Shown here piece by piece: positions 1 through 5,312 of a stretch of DNA of 5,312 bases. The stretch's first letter is position 1; the number at the start of each line of letters is the position of its first letter. The DNA is taken from the NCBI GenBank assembly GCA_023135995.1, contig JAGLRY010000201.1, positions 1-5,312 of the forward strand. Direction: 5' to 3'. The notes under the pieces are model-generated. The model saw only the letters and a list, made by a program, of their open reading frames with translations. It was not told where the DNA came from and ran no database searches. This stretch comes from Candidatus Aminicenantota bacterium (lineage in GTDB: Bacteria > Acidobacteriota > Aminicenantia > Aminicenantales > Aminicenantaceae). The position numbers and the translations under genes are program-made.

Positions 1-9
1 CCCGTAGGG

Positions 10-128
10 TAAAAAATGTCGATTGTAAAAATGAAGGCTAGAGAAATGGTATTGTCAGATTGGTTTACCGGAAGAATAAAGTAAATTATTGAAATTGTTT
101 TAGTTGTAGTAAGTATCGACATTTTTTA
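10..128. repeat. MITE-like element: 14-bp perfect terminal inverted repeats bounded by TA
   Basis: Bases 10-23 (TAAAAAATGTCGAT) are the exact reverse complement of bases 115-128 (ATCGACATTTTTTA). The arms enclose 91 bp of AT-rich, non-coding DNA. Both outer ends are TA, the target duplicated by IS630/Tc1-mariner type transposons, so the 119-bp unit could be a non-autonomous miniature element with 12-bp terminal repeats inside a TA duplication. No transposase reading frame is present. A long-range stem in the leader, or a pair of operator half-sites, are other readings. The repeat itself is seen directly; the mobile origin is inference, and only one copy is visible here. Confidence 0.5.
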
Positions 129-151
129 TGAATAGTTAGGATTAATATAAT
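123..151 (+). promoter_or_regulatory. Putative sigma-70-type promoter of the four-gene operon
   Basis: A perfect TATAAT sits at 146-151. The hexamer at the expected -35 distance is poor (TTTTTA at 123-128, 17-bp spacer) and lies in the right arm of the inverted repeat. Transcription would start near 158, giving a leader of about 23 nt that contains the ribosome binding site AAGGAGGT at 168-175. The weak -35 suggests an activator may be needed, or that the -10 match is fortuitous in AT-rich DNA. Confidence 0.4.
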
Positions 152-180
152 AAATCATTCCGAAAGCAAGGAGGTACAGC

Positions 181-1413
181 ATGCACTTTAAGCTGCTAAG
201 CGACAAAGACACCAAAGCCATGGACGCTTTGATCGATTCCTACGGAGGGGCCCAAGAGATTTCTCGAACGATCGAAGAAAAAAGAGACTACTCGACCAGA
301 AAGAAAATTGCAGAGGAGAAGGGATTTGGAGAGACTCTCGCAAAAGCCGAAGAGTATGCGAAGCGCTTTGCCAAGGTGGAGGACTTCATAGCAGAGAACA
401 ATATTCAGTTCACGAAGGATGGAGTCTGCACGACACAAGTCTCAGGGTTCCAAGCCGCTCCCGTCACACTGGACTGCATGAGGAGGATTGCAGAAAACGG
501 AGATATTCTCTTCGCCACAGAGATGATCTCAGTTGTACCCATGACAGAGCACTATGTCTACAGCGGCGACCTGCTCAGCACTCTGGCCATGGCTGAAAAC
601 ATCCTCGCAGCGAGCAAGTTTTGCTCCACAAACCTCATCGGAATCCCCCTTCCTGAAGAACGGTTTGAACGTACCGAAAAAGTGACAGGCGAAAAATTCG
701 AGCGGAGAGACTTGGGCAACGGGATGAGCCAGCTCATCATGAAAAACATGGGGACACCTTTCGGCAACCTCGGGGGTGTCGAAGTCGGAAACAATAACCA
801 TCTCGTCTACCTCGATGGGATCACACGAGCCGCACTCGAAACAGGGGGAAATTTCTTCCTCAATCCGAGTTGGTCCACCATCGTCGCAGCCTGCTATTAC
901 GCCAGAGAGATCCCAAACCTCTCTTTTAAGATCTCCATGCTTCTTTCGACACAAAATGCCATCCAACTCAGAATGCTCATGAACATCTTCAAGGAATATC
1001 TCCGTGATGATGGAACCACACCTATCTACGAGATCAACATCGGGAACGCCGCAACTGCTGAAACCTTTATCCAGTGCAGTGAAGAGATGGAGGATTCGGG
1101 TCTTCCCAATATCTACCTCGCCGCACATCTCCGGATCAATCCCGATCTCGGGATGGAAAATTTCAACTGGACAGAAAGTGCTTTTCAAGTTTTTGAGGCG
1201 GGGAGGGACTTGACCATCAAATACGAGAGTGATGGGACATCACGTCCCTACGATACCATGGAGGCTTATTTCTTTTCTGACGAGGAAAGGAACGAAAAGG
1301 CGGACCTGATCGGAGATGTGATCTACCATAAGTGTGTCCGGTGCGATCAGGATGCCAAAGAAATTATGAGACGGGGGCATAAAGCTCTATTCGCCAAGAT
1401 TTCCTACAGATAG
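181..1413 (+). CDS. Hypothetical soluble protein, first gene of the operon (family not recognised)
   Basis: This encodes a 410-residue protein that I cannot assign to a family. The ATG is supported by a near-perfect AAGGAGGT (168-175) five bases upstream. Residues 1-75 are highly charged and look helical (many Lys/Glu, no signal peptide). From about residue 108 the protein alternates short hydrophobic strands with helices (for example DILFAT 108-113, NLIGIP 151-156, HLVYLDG 207-213, LSFKISMLLS 247-256, PIYEINIG 281-288, NIYLAAHLRI 310-319). This suggests a cytoplasmic alpha/beta, possibly TIM-barrel, fold. Other notable stretches are a Gly/Asn-rich loop (FGNLGGVEVGNNNH, 194-207) and a C-terminal HKCVRC (Cys385, Cys388) that might bind metal. 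It is the longest gene upstream of the reductase, cupin and aminotransferase, so it is probably an enzyme of the same pathway. Its reaction is unknown. Confidence 0.85.
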   Translation: MHFKLLSDKDTKAMDALIDSYGGAQEISRTIEEKRDYSTRKKIAEEKGFGETLAKAEEYAKRFAKVEDFIAENNIQFTKDGVCTTQVSGFQAAPVTLDCMRRIAENGDILFATEMISVVPMTEHYVYSGDLLSTLAMAENILAASKFCSTNLIGIPLPEERFERTEKVTGEKFERRDLGNGMSQLIMKNMGTPFGNLGGVEVGNNNHLVYLDGITRAALETGGNFFLNPSWSTIVAACYYAREIPNLSFKISMLLSTQNAIQLRMLMNIFKEYLRDDGTTPIYEINIGNAATAETFIQCSEEMEDSGLPNIYLAAHLRINPDLGMENFNWTESAFQVFEAGRDLTIKYESDGTSRPYDTMEAYFFSDEERNEKADLIGDVIYHKCVRCDQDAKEIMRRGHKALFAKISYR

Positions 1414-1436
1414 CTTCCCTGCCCTCAAAAAGGAAG
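1414..1436 (+). promoter_or_regulatory. Small hairpin covering the ribosome binding site of the SDR gene
   Basis: CTTCC (1414-1418) can pair with GGAAG (1432-1436). The second arm is part of AAGGAAG (1430-1436), the ribosome binding site of the downstream gene, five bases before its ATG. The hairpin begins directly after the TAG stop at 1411-1413, so a ribosome finishing the first gene would cover the left arm and free the site. This fits translational coupling, but the stem is only 5 bp and may be chance. Confidence 0.25.
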
Positions 1437-1441
1437 AAATC

Positions 1442-2233
1442 ATGGACTTAGGGATTCAGAATAAGGTGGCGCTGGTGGCGGCATCCAGCAGCGGCCTGGG
1501 GAAGGCTGCCGCTCTCCAACTTTCCAGAGAAGGCGCGAAGCTCGCCATCTGTGCACGAAACGAGGAAAAACTCTCAAAAACCAGAGAAAATATTGCCGCC
1601 GAAACAGGAGGTGTCGTCCAGACCTATACCGCAGATGTGACCCAACAAGTCCAGGTCAATCGGATGGTTGCAGATATCGTCTCTAATCTCGGGTCAATCG
1701 ACATCCTGATCTGCAATGCCGGAGGACCCCCTCCAGGTTTTGTGGATGATTTCACACCGGATGACTACCGCAGTGCCGTAGAACTCAATCTCATGAGCAC
1801 GATTTCCCTCTGCTATGAAGCCATCCCCCATATGAAAAAGAACCGATGGGGAAGGATCGTATGTGTCACCTCTGTCTCTGCAAAACAACCCATCCCAAAC
1901 TTGATCCTCTCGAACACAGCGAGGGCCGGAGTCCTCGGATTCGCCAAGTCGCTGTCCGAACAAGTCGCTTCTTATGGGATCACGGTCAATTCCGTCTGCC
2001 CCGGATACACAAAAACCGAGAGAGTGGAAGGTCTTGCCCAATCCTATATCGATTCGGGGAAGGGGACGCAGGAGGATTTTTACAAGACGATCGAGGCGAG
2101 CATCCCCATGAAAAGACTTGGCACGACAGAAGAGTTTGCGCACACAGTGGCTTTTCTTGCTTCAGAGGGTGCGGGCTACATCACCGGTGTTGCCCTGCAG
2201 ATCGACGGAGGCTACATCAAGAGCTTGTTTTAG
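1442..2233 (+). CDS. Short-chain dehydrogenase/reductase-like protein (FabG/BacG-like, atypical active site)
   Basis: This is a 263-residue Rossmann-fold protein of the classical SDR type and usual length. The nucleotide-binding loop is AASSSGLG (13-20) in place of the usual TGxxxGxG. NAGG follows at 92-95, then PPPG, then the structural Asn116 and Ser144. The catalytic YxxxK is absent: 13 residues after Ser144, where Tyr is expected, there is Ser157, and Arg161 replaces Lys. The C-terminal part is typical (VNSVCPG 182-188, IPMKRLG 221-227, YITG 246-249, DGG 255-257). An SDR subgroup annotated as 3-oxoacyl-ACP reductase-like shares the NAGGPPPG and altered tetrad; BacG (YwfH) of bacilysin synthesis has a similar C-terminal pattern. 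A reductase acting on an unsaturated or keto intermediate is inferred; fatty-acid synthesis is unlikely from the context. The ATG has AAGGAAG five bases upstream, 28 bp after the preceding gene. Confidence 0.9.
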   Translation: MDLGIQNKVALVAASSSGLGKAAALQLSREGAKLAICARNEEKLSKTRENIAAETGGVVQTYTADVTQQVQVNRMVADIVSNLGSIDILICNAGGPPPGFVDDFTPDDYRSAVELNLMSTISLCYEAIPHMKKNRWGRIVCVTSVSAKQPIPNLILSNTARAGVLGFAKSLSEQVASYGITVNSVCPGYTKTERVEGLAQSYIDSGKGTQEDFYKTIEASIPMKRLGTTEEFAHTVAFLASEGAGYITGVALQIDGGYIKSLF

Positions 2234-2243
2234 ACTCAATGGA

Positions 2244-2249
2244 AAGGAG
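2244..2249 (+). promoter_or_regulatory. Ribosome binding site fixing the cupin start
   Basis: AAGGAG lies seven bases before the ATG at 2257 and shortly after the SDR stop. It favours 2257 over the in-frame ATG at 2239, which is itself upstream of the site, and over longer in-frame extensions into the SDR gene. Confidence 0.75.
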
Positions 2250-2256
2250 TGAACGC

Positions 2257-2616
2257 ATGAAAGACCTAATGGACAAATGGGAAGGCACCCCCTATCCGGA
2301 ATTTCTCCGAAACCTTCCGGAGGTGGATATGCCCTTCAAAGGAATCAAAGCCTGGCTAGTACAGAGCGACAAAACGCAGGTCGTGTTCTTCGATATCGAG
2401 GCTGTGGGTGAAGTCCCCCCCCACTCCCATTGTGCACAGTGGGGGATCGTCATCACTGGCGAAATGAAGTTGACTATCGGTGAAGACACCCAGCTCTACA
2501 CAAAGGGAGACTGGTATTTTATTCCCGAAGGAGTCGTGCATTCGGCAACGTTCCTCTCCCGCGTCCAAGTGATCGACGTCTTCGCTGACCCACAAAGGTA
2601 CAGCACAAAAATTTGA
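2257..2616 (+). CDS. Single-domain cupin protein (metal-dependent, BacB-like half)
   Basis: This is a small cytoplasmic protein of 119 residues made of one cupin beta-barrel. Motif 1 is GEVPPHSHCAQWGIVITGE (51-69), with likely metal ligands His56, His58 and Gln61. Motif 2 is GDWYFIPEGVVHSATF (84-99), with His95 as the fourth ligand. The usual motif-1 Glu is replaced by Gln, as in BacB, the bicupin isomerase of bacilysin synthesis, but here two residues rather than three separate HxH from the Gln. The protein is half the size of BacB, so it would probably work as a dimer. In this context an isomerase or other small-molecule enzyme is plausible; a dioxygenase or ligand-binding role cannot be excluded. 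The gene starts 23 bp after the SDR gene behind its own AAGGAG, and its TGA stop directly abuts a GTG of the next frame. A run of eight C precedes the HxH codons. Confidence 0.88.
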   Translation: MKDLMDKWEGTPYPEFLRNLPEVDMPFKGIKAWLVQSDKTQVVFFDIEAVGEVPPHSHCAQWGIVITGEMKLTIGEDTQLYTKGDWYFIPEGVVHSATFLSRVQVIDVFADPQRYSTKI

Positions 2617-2622
2617 GTGAAC

Positions 2623-2626
2623 AGGA
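2623..2626 (+). promoter_or_regulatory. Ribosome binding site deciding the aminotransferase start
   Basis: AGGA lies five bases before the ATG at 2632. The alternative in-frame GTG at 2617 touches the cupin stop and has no site at good distance (an AAAGG lies about 19 bases upstream). The ATG is therefore preferred, though a coupled GTG start remains possible. Confidence 0.5.
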
Positions 2627-2631
2627 ACATT

Positions 2632-3855
2632 ATGAAATATGAATTTGCCAGCTTGATGAAAGACTTCGAGGGATATGCCATCGGTAAGATGCTCAGGTAT
2701 CTGAGCGATCCAGAGATCATCTCCTTTGCAGGAGGATTGCCCAGCGATGAACTCTTTCCTGTGGACCTCATCCAAAAGGCCGTAGAAAAATCGATACGCG
2801 AAGACTCAGCGAGAGTTCTCCAATACTCTCCCATTCCTGGAGAGAAGGATTTGATTCAGGCCGTCATCGACTACCTCAAAACCGATAACATCTCTATCGG
2901 ACCGGAAAATATTTTGATCACAACATCCGGACAACACGGGTTGGATCTCGTCGGGCGCGCTTTTCTTGACCCTCAAGATCTGATCGTCTGCGACCTGCCC
3001 ACTTTTGGGGGCGCTTTGGCGGCATTTGAGCTCGAGGACGCTAAATACATCGCCAAAGACATCGAGGATGATGGATCCGATATCGCGGGTTTGGACAAGG
3101 AGATCGAAACGTCTATCAAGAGAGGACAAACACCCAAGTTCATCTATGTTGTCCCGGATTTCCAGAATCCTTCGGGGATAACGATGAGCCTTAAAAAGAG
3201 ATACACACTTCTGGAGATGGCCAAAAAGTACGAAATCCCGATCGTTGAAGATAGCCCCTACAGAGAGCTTAGGTACAGGGGAGAGCAGATCCCTTCGATA
3301 TACTCTTTGGACAACAACAACGGGAATGTCATCGGACTTTACACTTTTTCCAAGATCCTCTGTCCGGGAATCCGCGTCGGTTTCAACATCGGGCCCCCTG
3401 ATGTGATCAAGAAATTTGCGTTCATCAAAGGAGCCAACATCCTCAACACCCCCAAACTCAACCAGGATATCTGCAGAACCTTCTTGACTGAACACAACCT
3501 GAAAGCCCACTTCCAGAAAGCCACTACGTACTACGATGCAAAGCTGCATTTTTTCTTGGATGCGATGGAGGAGAATTTTCCAGCCGATATGGGAGTCAAA
3601 TGGACGAAGCCGGAAGGAGGGCTTTTCCTTTGGATCACCACTCCTGAGGAGATCAACACCCTTGACCTCTTTTACATGGCCATCGAGGAAAAAATTGCTT
3701 TTGTTCCGGGTGAAGTCTGTTATCCGGAAGGCTTCAGAAGATACAACACCATGAGGATCAACTTCTCATACCCTACAAAAGAGCAGATCCTCGAAGGAGT
3801 CAAGAGGCTGAAGACTGTCATTCAAAAATACAAGTCTCAAAAGCTCAAAACATAA
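2632..3855 (+). CDS. PLP-dependent class I/II aminotransferase (LysN / 2-aminoadipate transaminase-like)
   Basis: This is a fold-type I aminotransferase of 407 residues from the ATG (412 from the GTG at 2617), a full length for the family. SFAGGLPSDELFP (31-43) and QYSPIPGEKDL (64-74) are hallmarks of the LysN/MocR-like subgroup. SGQHGLDL (99-106) binds the PLP phosphate region, and Asn179 in FQNPSG and Asp207/Tyr210 in EDSPY contact the cofactor ring. Lys241 in SKILCPGIR is the Schiff-base lysine, and Arg375 in NTMRINFS should hold the substrate carboxylate. No DNA-binding domain precedes it, so it is an enzyme rather than a MocR regulator. It would transfer an amino group between a 2-keto acid and an amino acid, often with glutamate as partner; the true substrate is not readable here. 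As last gene of the operon it could finish the pathway, as BacF does in bacilysin synthesis, though BacF orthology is not claimed. Confidence 0.93.
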   Translation: MKYEFASLMKDFEGYAIGKMLRYLSDPEIISFAGGLPSDELFPVDLIQKAVEKSIREDSARVLQYSPIPGEKDLIQAVIDYLKTDNISIGPENILITTSGQHGLDLVGRAFLDPQDLIVCDLPTFGGALAAFELEDAKYIAKDIEDDGSDIAGLDKEIETSIKRGQTPKFIYVVPDFQNPSGITMSLKKRYTLLEMAKKYEIPIVEDSPYRELRYRGEQIPSIYSLDNNNGNVIGLYTFSKILCPGIRVGFNIGPPDVIKKFAFIKGANILNTPKLNQDICRTFLTEHNLKAHFQKATTYYDAKLHFFLDAMEENFPADMGVKWTKPEGGLFLWITTPEEINTLDLFYMAIEEKIAFVPGEVCYPEGFRRYNTMRINFSYPTKEQILEGVKRLKTVIQKYKSQKLKT

Positions 3856-3883
3856 CACCCTTCTATCCTCAAGCCAGAGACAG

Positions 3884-3946
3884 AAGCATCCCCCTCAGGA
3901 AGATGTACCATGCCCGTCCAGCCCTTCTCACGGTTTTTGGATGCTT
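3884..3946 (+). terminator. Weak candidate terminator region after the operon
   Basis: AAGCATCC (3884-3891) pairs perfectly with GGATGCTT (3939-3946), but the loop is 47 nt. Inside it, CCGT (3914-3917) can pair with ACGG (3930-3933) just before TTTTT (3934-3938). Neither is a strong rho-independent terminator. Together they mark the most likely end of the operon transcript within the 146-bp spacer. Confidence 0.25.
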
Positions 3947-3964
3947 ACTTTAGAGATACATATA

Positions 3965-3993
3965 TTGAATTTTAGCCGTTAATACTTTAGAAT
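3965..3993 (+). promoter_or_regulatory. Putative murA promoter
   Basis: TTGAAT (3965-3970) and TAGAAT (3988-3993) are separated by 17 bp and match the sigma-70 consensus at 4/6 and 5/6. Transcription would start near 4000, only about two bases before the murA ATG, so the message would be nearly leaderless. This agrees with the lack of a good ribosome binding site there. Another possible -10, TATATT at 3961-3966, would give a leader of about 29 nt but has only a poor -35. Either way murA appears to have its own promoter. Confidence 0.4.
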
Positions 3994-4001
3994 TTGAGAC
4001 A

Positions 4002-5264
4002 ATGAGAAAAATCAAGATCCAAGGAGACCCCAAACTCCAGCTCAGAGGAAAAGTCAAGATCGGCGGGGCAAAAAACGCTGTGTTGCCCGCGATCGCCGCA
4101 TCTCTCCTCACAAAAGAAAAAATCAAGCTGAGAAATGTTCCTCTCGTCACCGATGTCTTTACGATCCTGACCCTTACCCAAGAACTCGGCGCCGAGTACA
4201 ATCTCAAAAAGAACTCCGTAACGATCCAGGCCAAGAATATTCGCTCTGAAGAAGCATCCTATAAGCTGGTAAGAGCCATGAGAGCATCGATCCTTGTGTT
4301 GGGACCACTGCTTGCCCGACAAGGCAAAGCTGTGGTTGCTTTACCAGGAGGCTGTGCGATCGGGTCACGGCCTATAGACCTCCACATCCACGGGCTCGAA
4401 AAGCTGGGGGCTTCCATCAATCTGGAACATGGCTACATCAAAGCCGAAGCCAAATGCCTCCAGGGAACAGAGATAGAATTCGAAAAAAAGAGTGTCGGAG
4501 CGACAGAAAACCTCCTCATGGCCGCGTCTCTGTCACAGGGTGAAACGGTGTTGAAAAATTGCTCTCTTGAACCCGAAGTCTCTTGCCTCTGTAAACTCCT
4601 GGTCAAAATGGGAGCAAAGATCGAGGGGATCGGCGGAGAAACGATCCACATCAAGGGCGTCAAAGAACTCGGCGGCGCCACTCATGCGATCATCCCCGAC
4701 CGGATCGAGGCGGGGACATTCCTCGTGGCCGCTGCCTTAACACAGGGAGACGTGATCCTCACACACACACAACCCGACCATCTGTCCAACTTCATCGAAC
4801 GATTACGGTTTTCCGGTGCTAAAATTGACAAACTAAACAACTATACGCTCCGTGTGATTGGCAGTTATGATATCAGACCTCAAGACATCACGACGTTCTC
4901 CTATCCCGGTTTTCCGACGGACCTACAAGCTCCTTTTACAGTGCTGATGACACAGGCAAACGGAACGTCCATCATAACAGAGACCATATTCGATCGAAGA
5001 TTTTCCCATGTGAATGAACTTTTGCGCCTAGGTGCCAACATTGAAGTTATTGTAGATAAGGCCATCGTCAAGGGCCAAACTCATCTTTCAGGCGCTGAAA
5101 CAATTGCCACAGACTTGAGAGCTGCCGCGTCGCTCGTTCTTGCAGGATTGATCGCCAAAGGGGAAACCATCATCAATGAGGCAGAGCACCTGGATAGAGG
5201 TTACGAGAGGATCGAGGAAAAACTGAGATCTCTTGGTGCAAATATCCAAACATTAGAAGAGTAA
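4002..5264 (+). CDS. murA: UDP-N-acetylglucosamine 1-carboxyvinyltransferase MurA
   Basis: MurA transfers enolpyruvate from phosphoenolpyruvate to UDP-N-acetylglucosamine, the first committed step of peptidoglycan synthesis, in the cytoplasm. The protein has 420 residues, the normal length, and the two-domain inside-out barrel of the EPSP synthase family. Lys24-Asn25 in GGAKNAVLP correspond to Lys22/Asn23 of E. coli. RASILVLGPLLAR precedes the active-site loop LPGGCAIGSRP, whose Cys118 is the residue alkylated by fosfomycin. The catalytic Asp lies in PGFPTDLQAPF, and the C-terminal DRGYERIEEKL holds the conserved Arg. The ATG is the right distance from the first motif, but the upstream sequence offers only a weak GAG as ribosome binding site. 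It follows the biosynthetic operon after 146 bp and is probably transcribed separately. It looks like an ordinary, fosfomycin-sensitive type housekeeping copy. Confidence 0.97.
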   Translation: MRKIKIQGDPKLQLRGKVKIGGAKNAVLPAIAASLLTKEKIKLRNVPLVTDVFTILTLTQELGAEYNLKKNSVTIQAKNIRSEEASYKLVRAMRASILVLGPLLARQGKAVVALPGGCAIGSRPIDLHIHGLEKLGASINLEHGYIKAEAKCLQGTEIEFEKKSVGATENLLMAASLSQGETVLKNCSLEPEVSCLCKLLVKMGAKIEGIGGETIHIKGVKELGGATHAIIPDRIEAGTFLVAAALTQGDVILTHTQPDHLSNFIERLRFSGAKIDKLNNYTLRVIGSYDIRPQDITTFSYPGFPTDLQAPFTVLMTQANGTSIITETIFDRRFSHVNELLRLGANIEVIVDKAIVKGQTHLSGAETIATDLRAAASLVLAGLIAKGETIINEAEHLDRGYERIEEKLRSLGANIQTLEE

Positions 5265-5280
5265 CCCATTTTTCAGATAG

Positions 5281-5299
5281 CACCTGGATAATTCAGGTG
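5281..5299 (+). terminator. Short hairpin after murA, possible terminator
   Basis: CACCTG (5281-5286) pairs with CAGGTG (5294-5299) around a 7-nt loop, 16 bases after the murA stop. No T-run follows before the window ends, so this may be only a weak terminator, or part of the leader of the next gene. Confidence 0.25.
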
Positions 5300-5312
5300 G
5301 AAGATGGATTAT

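Noticed and set aside
529..1188. Minus-strand open frame of 219 codons inside the first gene
   Set aside because: It is antisense to a well-supported gene, has no family motifs, and lies fully within the shadow of the plus-strand codon pattern.
1846..2256. N-terminal extension of the cupin frame overlapping the SDR gene
   Set aside because: The extended protein is basic and motif-free, overlaps a conserved SDR C-terminus, and the AAGGAG at 2244-2249 points to the ATG at 2257.
2806..3549. Minus-strand open frame of 247 codons inside the aminotransferase gene
   Set aside because: The plus strand carries clear aminotransferase motifs throughout; the opposite frame has none and no ribosome binding site of note was seen.
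2632..3855. MocR-type transcription regulator
   Set aside because: The aminotransferase domain resembles that of MocR proteins, but there is no winged-helix DNA-binding domain in front of it.
4760..4771. CA dinucleotide run (six units) within murA
   Set aside because: It is short, encodes an ordinary Thr-His-Thr stretch, and shows no sign of being a regulated repeat.
4002..5264. Fosfomycin-resistant MurA variant
   Set aside because: The active-site loop retains Cys118 (LPGGCAIGSRP); the intrinsic resistance change to Asp is absent.

Overview
The window looks like bacterial chromosome. It has strong Shine-Dalgarno sequences (AAGGAGGT, AAGGAG), short gaps between genes, and a full-length peptidoglycan gene (murA). 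It holds five plus-strand protein genes. No tRNA, rRNA, CRISPR array or transposase was seen. By eye the coding regions are of medium G+C, while the first 180 bases are AT-rich (58 of 180 are G or C). I cannot name the organism from this sequence; a peptidoglycan-making bacterium is as far as the evidence goes.

Bases 1-180 are a leader region. It contains a perfect 14-bp inverted repeat (10-23 and 115-128) whose outer ends are both TA, enclosing 91 bp of AT-rich DNA. This looks like a small MITE-type element. Just downstream lie a consensus -10 box (146-151) and a strong ribosome binding site that probably start an operon.

Bases 181-3855 form a compact, probable four-gene operon with gaps of 28, 23 and about 15 bp. 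The genes encode (1) a 410-residue soluble protein of no family I recognise, (2) a short-chain dehydrogenase-like protein in which the catalytic Tyr and Lys are replaced by Ser and Arg, (3) a 119-residue single-domain cupin with a His/His/Gln/His metal site, and (4) a fold-type I PLP aminotransferase resembling LysN and 2-aminoadipate transaminases. The reductase, cupin and aminotransferase recall the BacG, BacB and BacF set of bacilysin/anticapsin synthesis. The BacA prephenate decarboxylase, BacD ligase and transporter are not in the window, and the unknown protein sits where an entry enzyme might be expected. The operon is best read as an uncharacterised small-molecule pathway, probably for a modified amino or keto acid; the product is inference.

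Bases 3856-4001 are a spacer with a weak candidate terminator and AT-rich promoter-like sequence. Bases 4002-5261 encode MurA (stop to 5264), which looks like a normal housekeeping enzyme with all key residues. A short hairpin follows at 5281-5299, and the window ends before another gene can be recognised.
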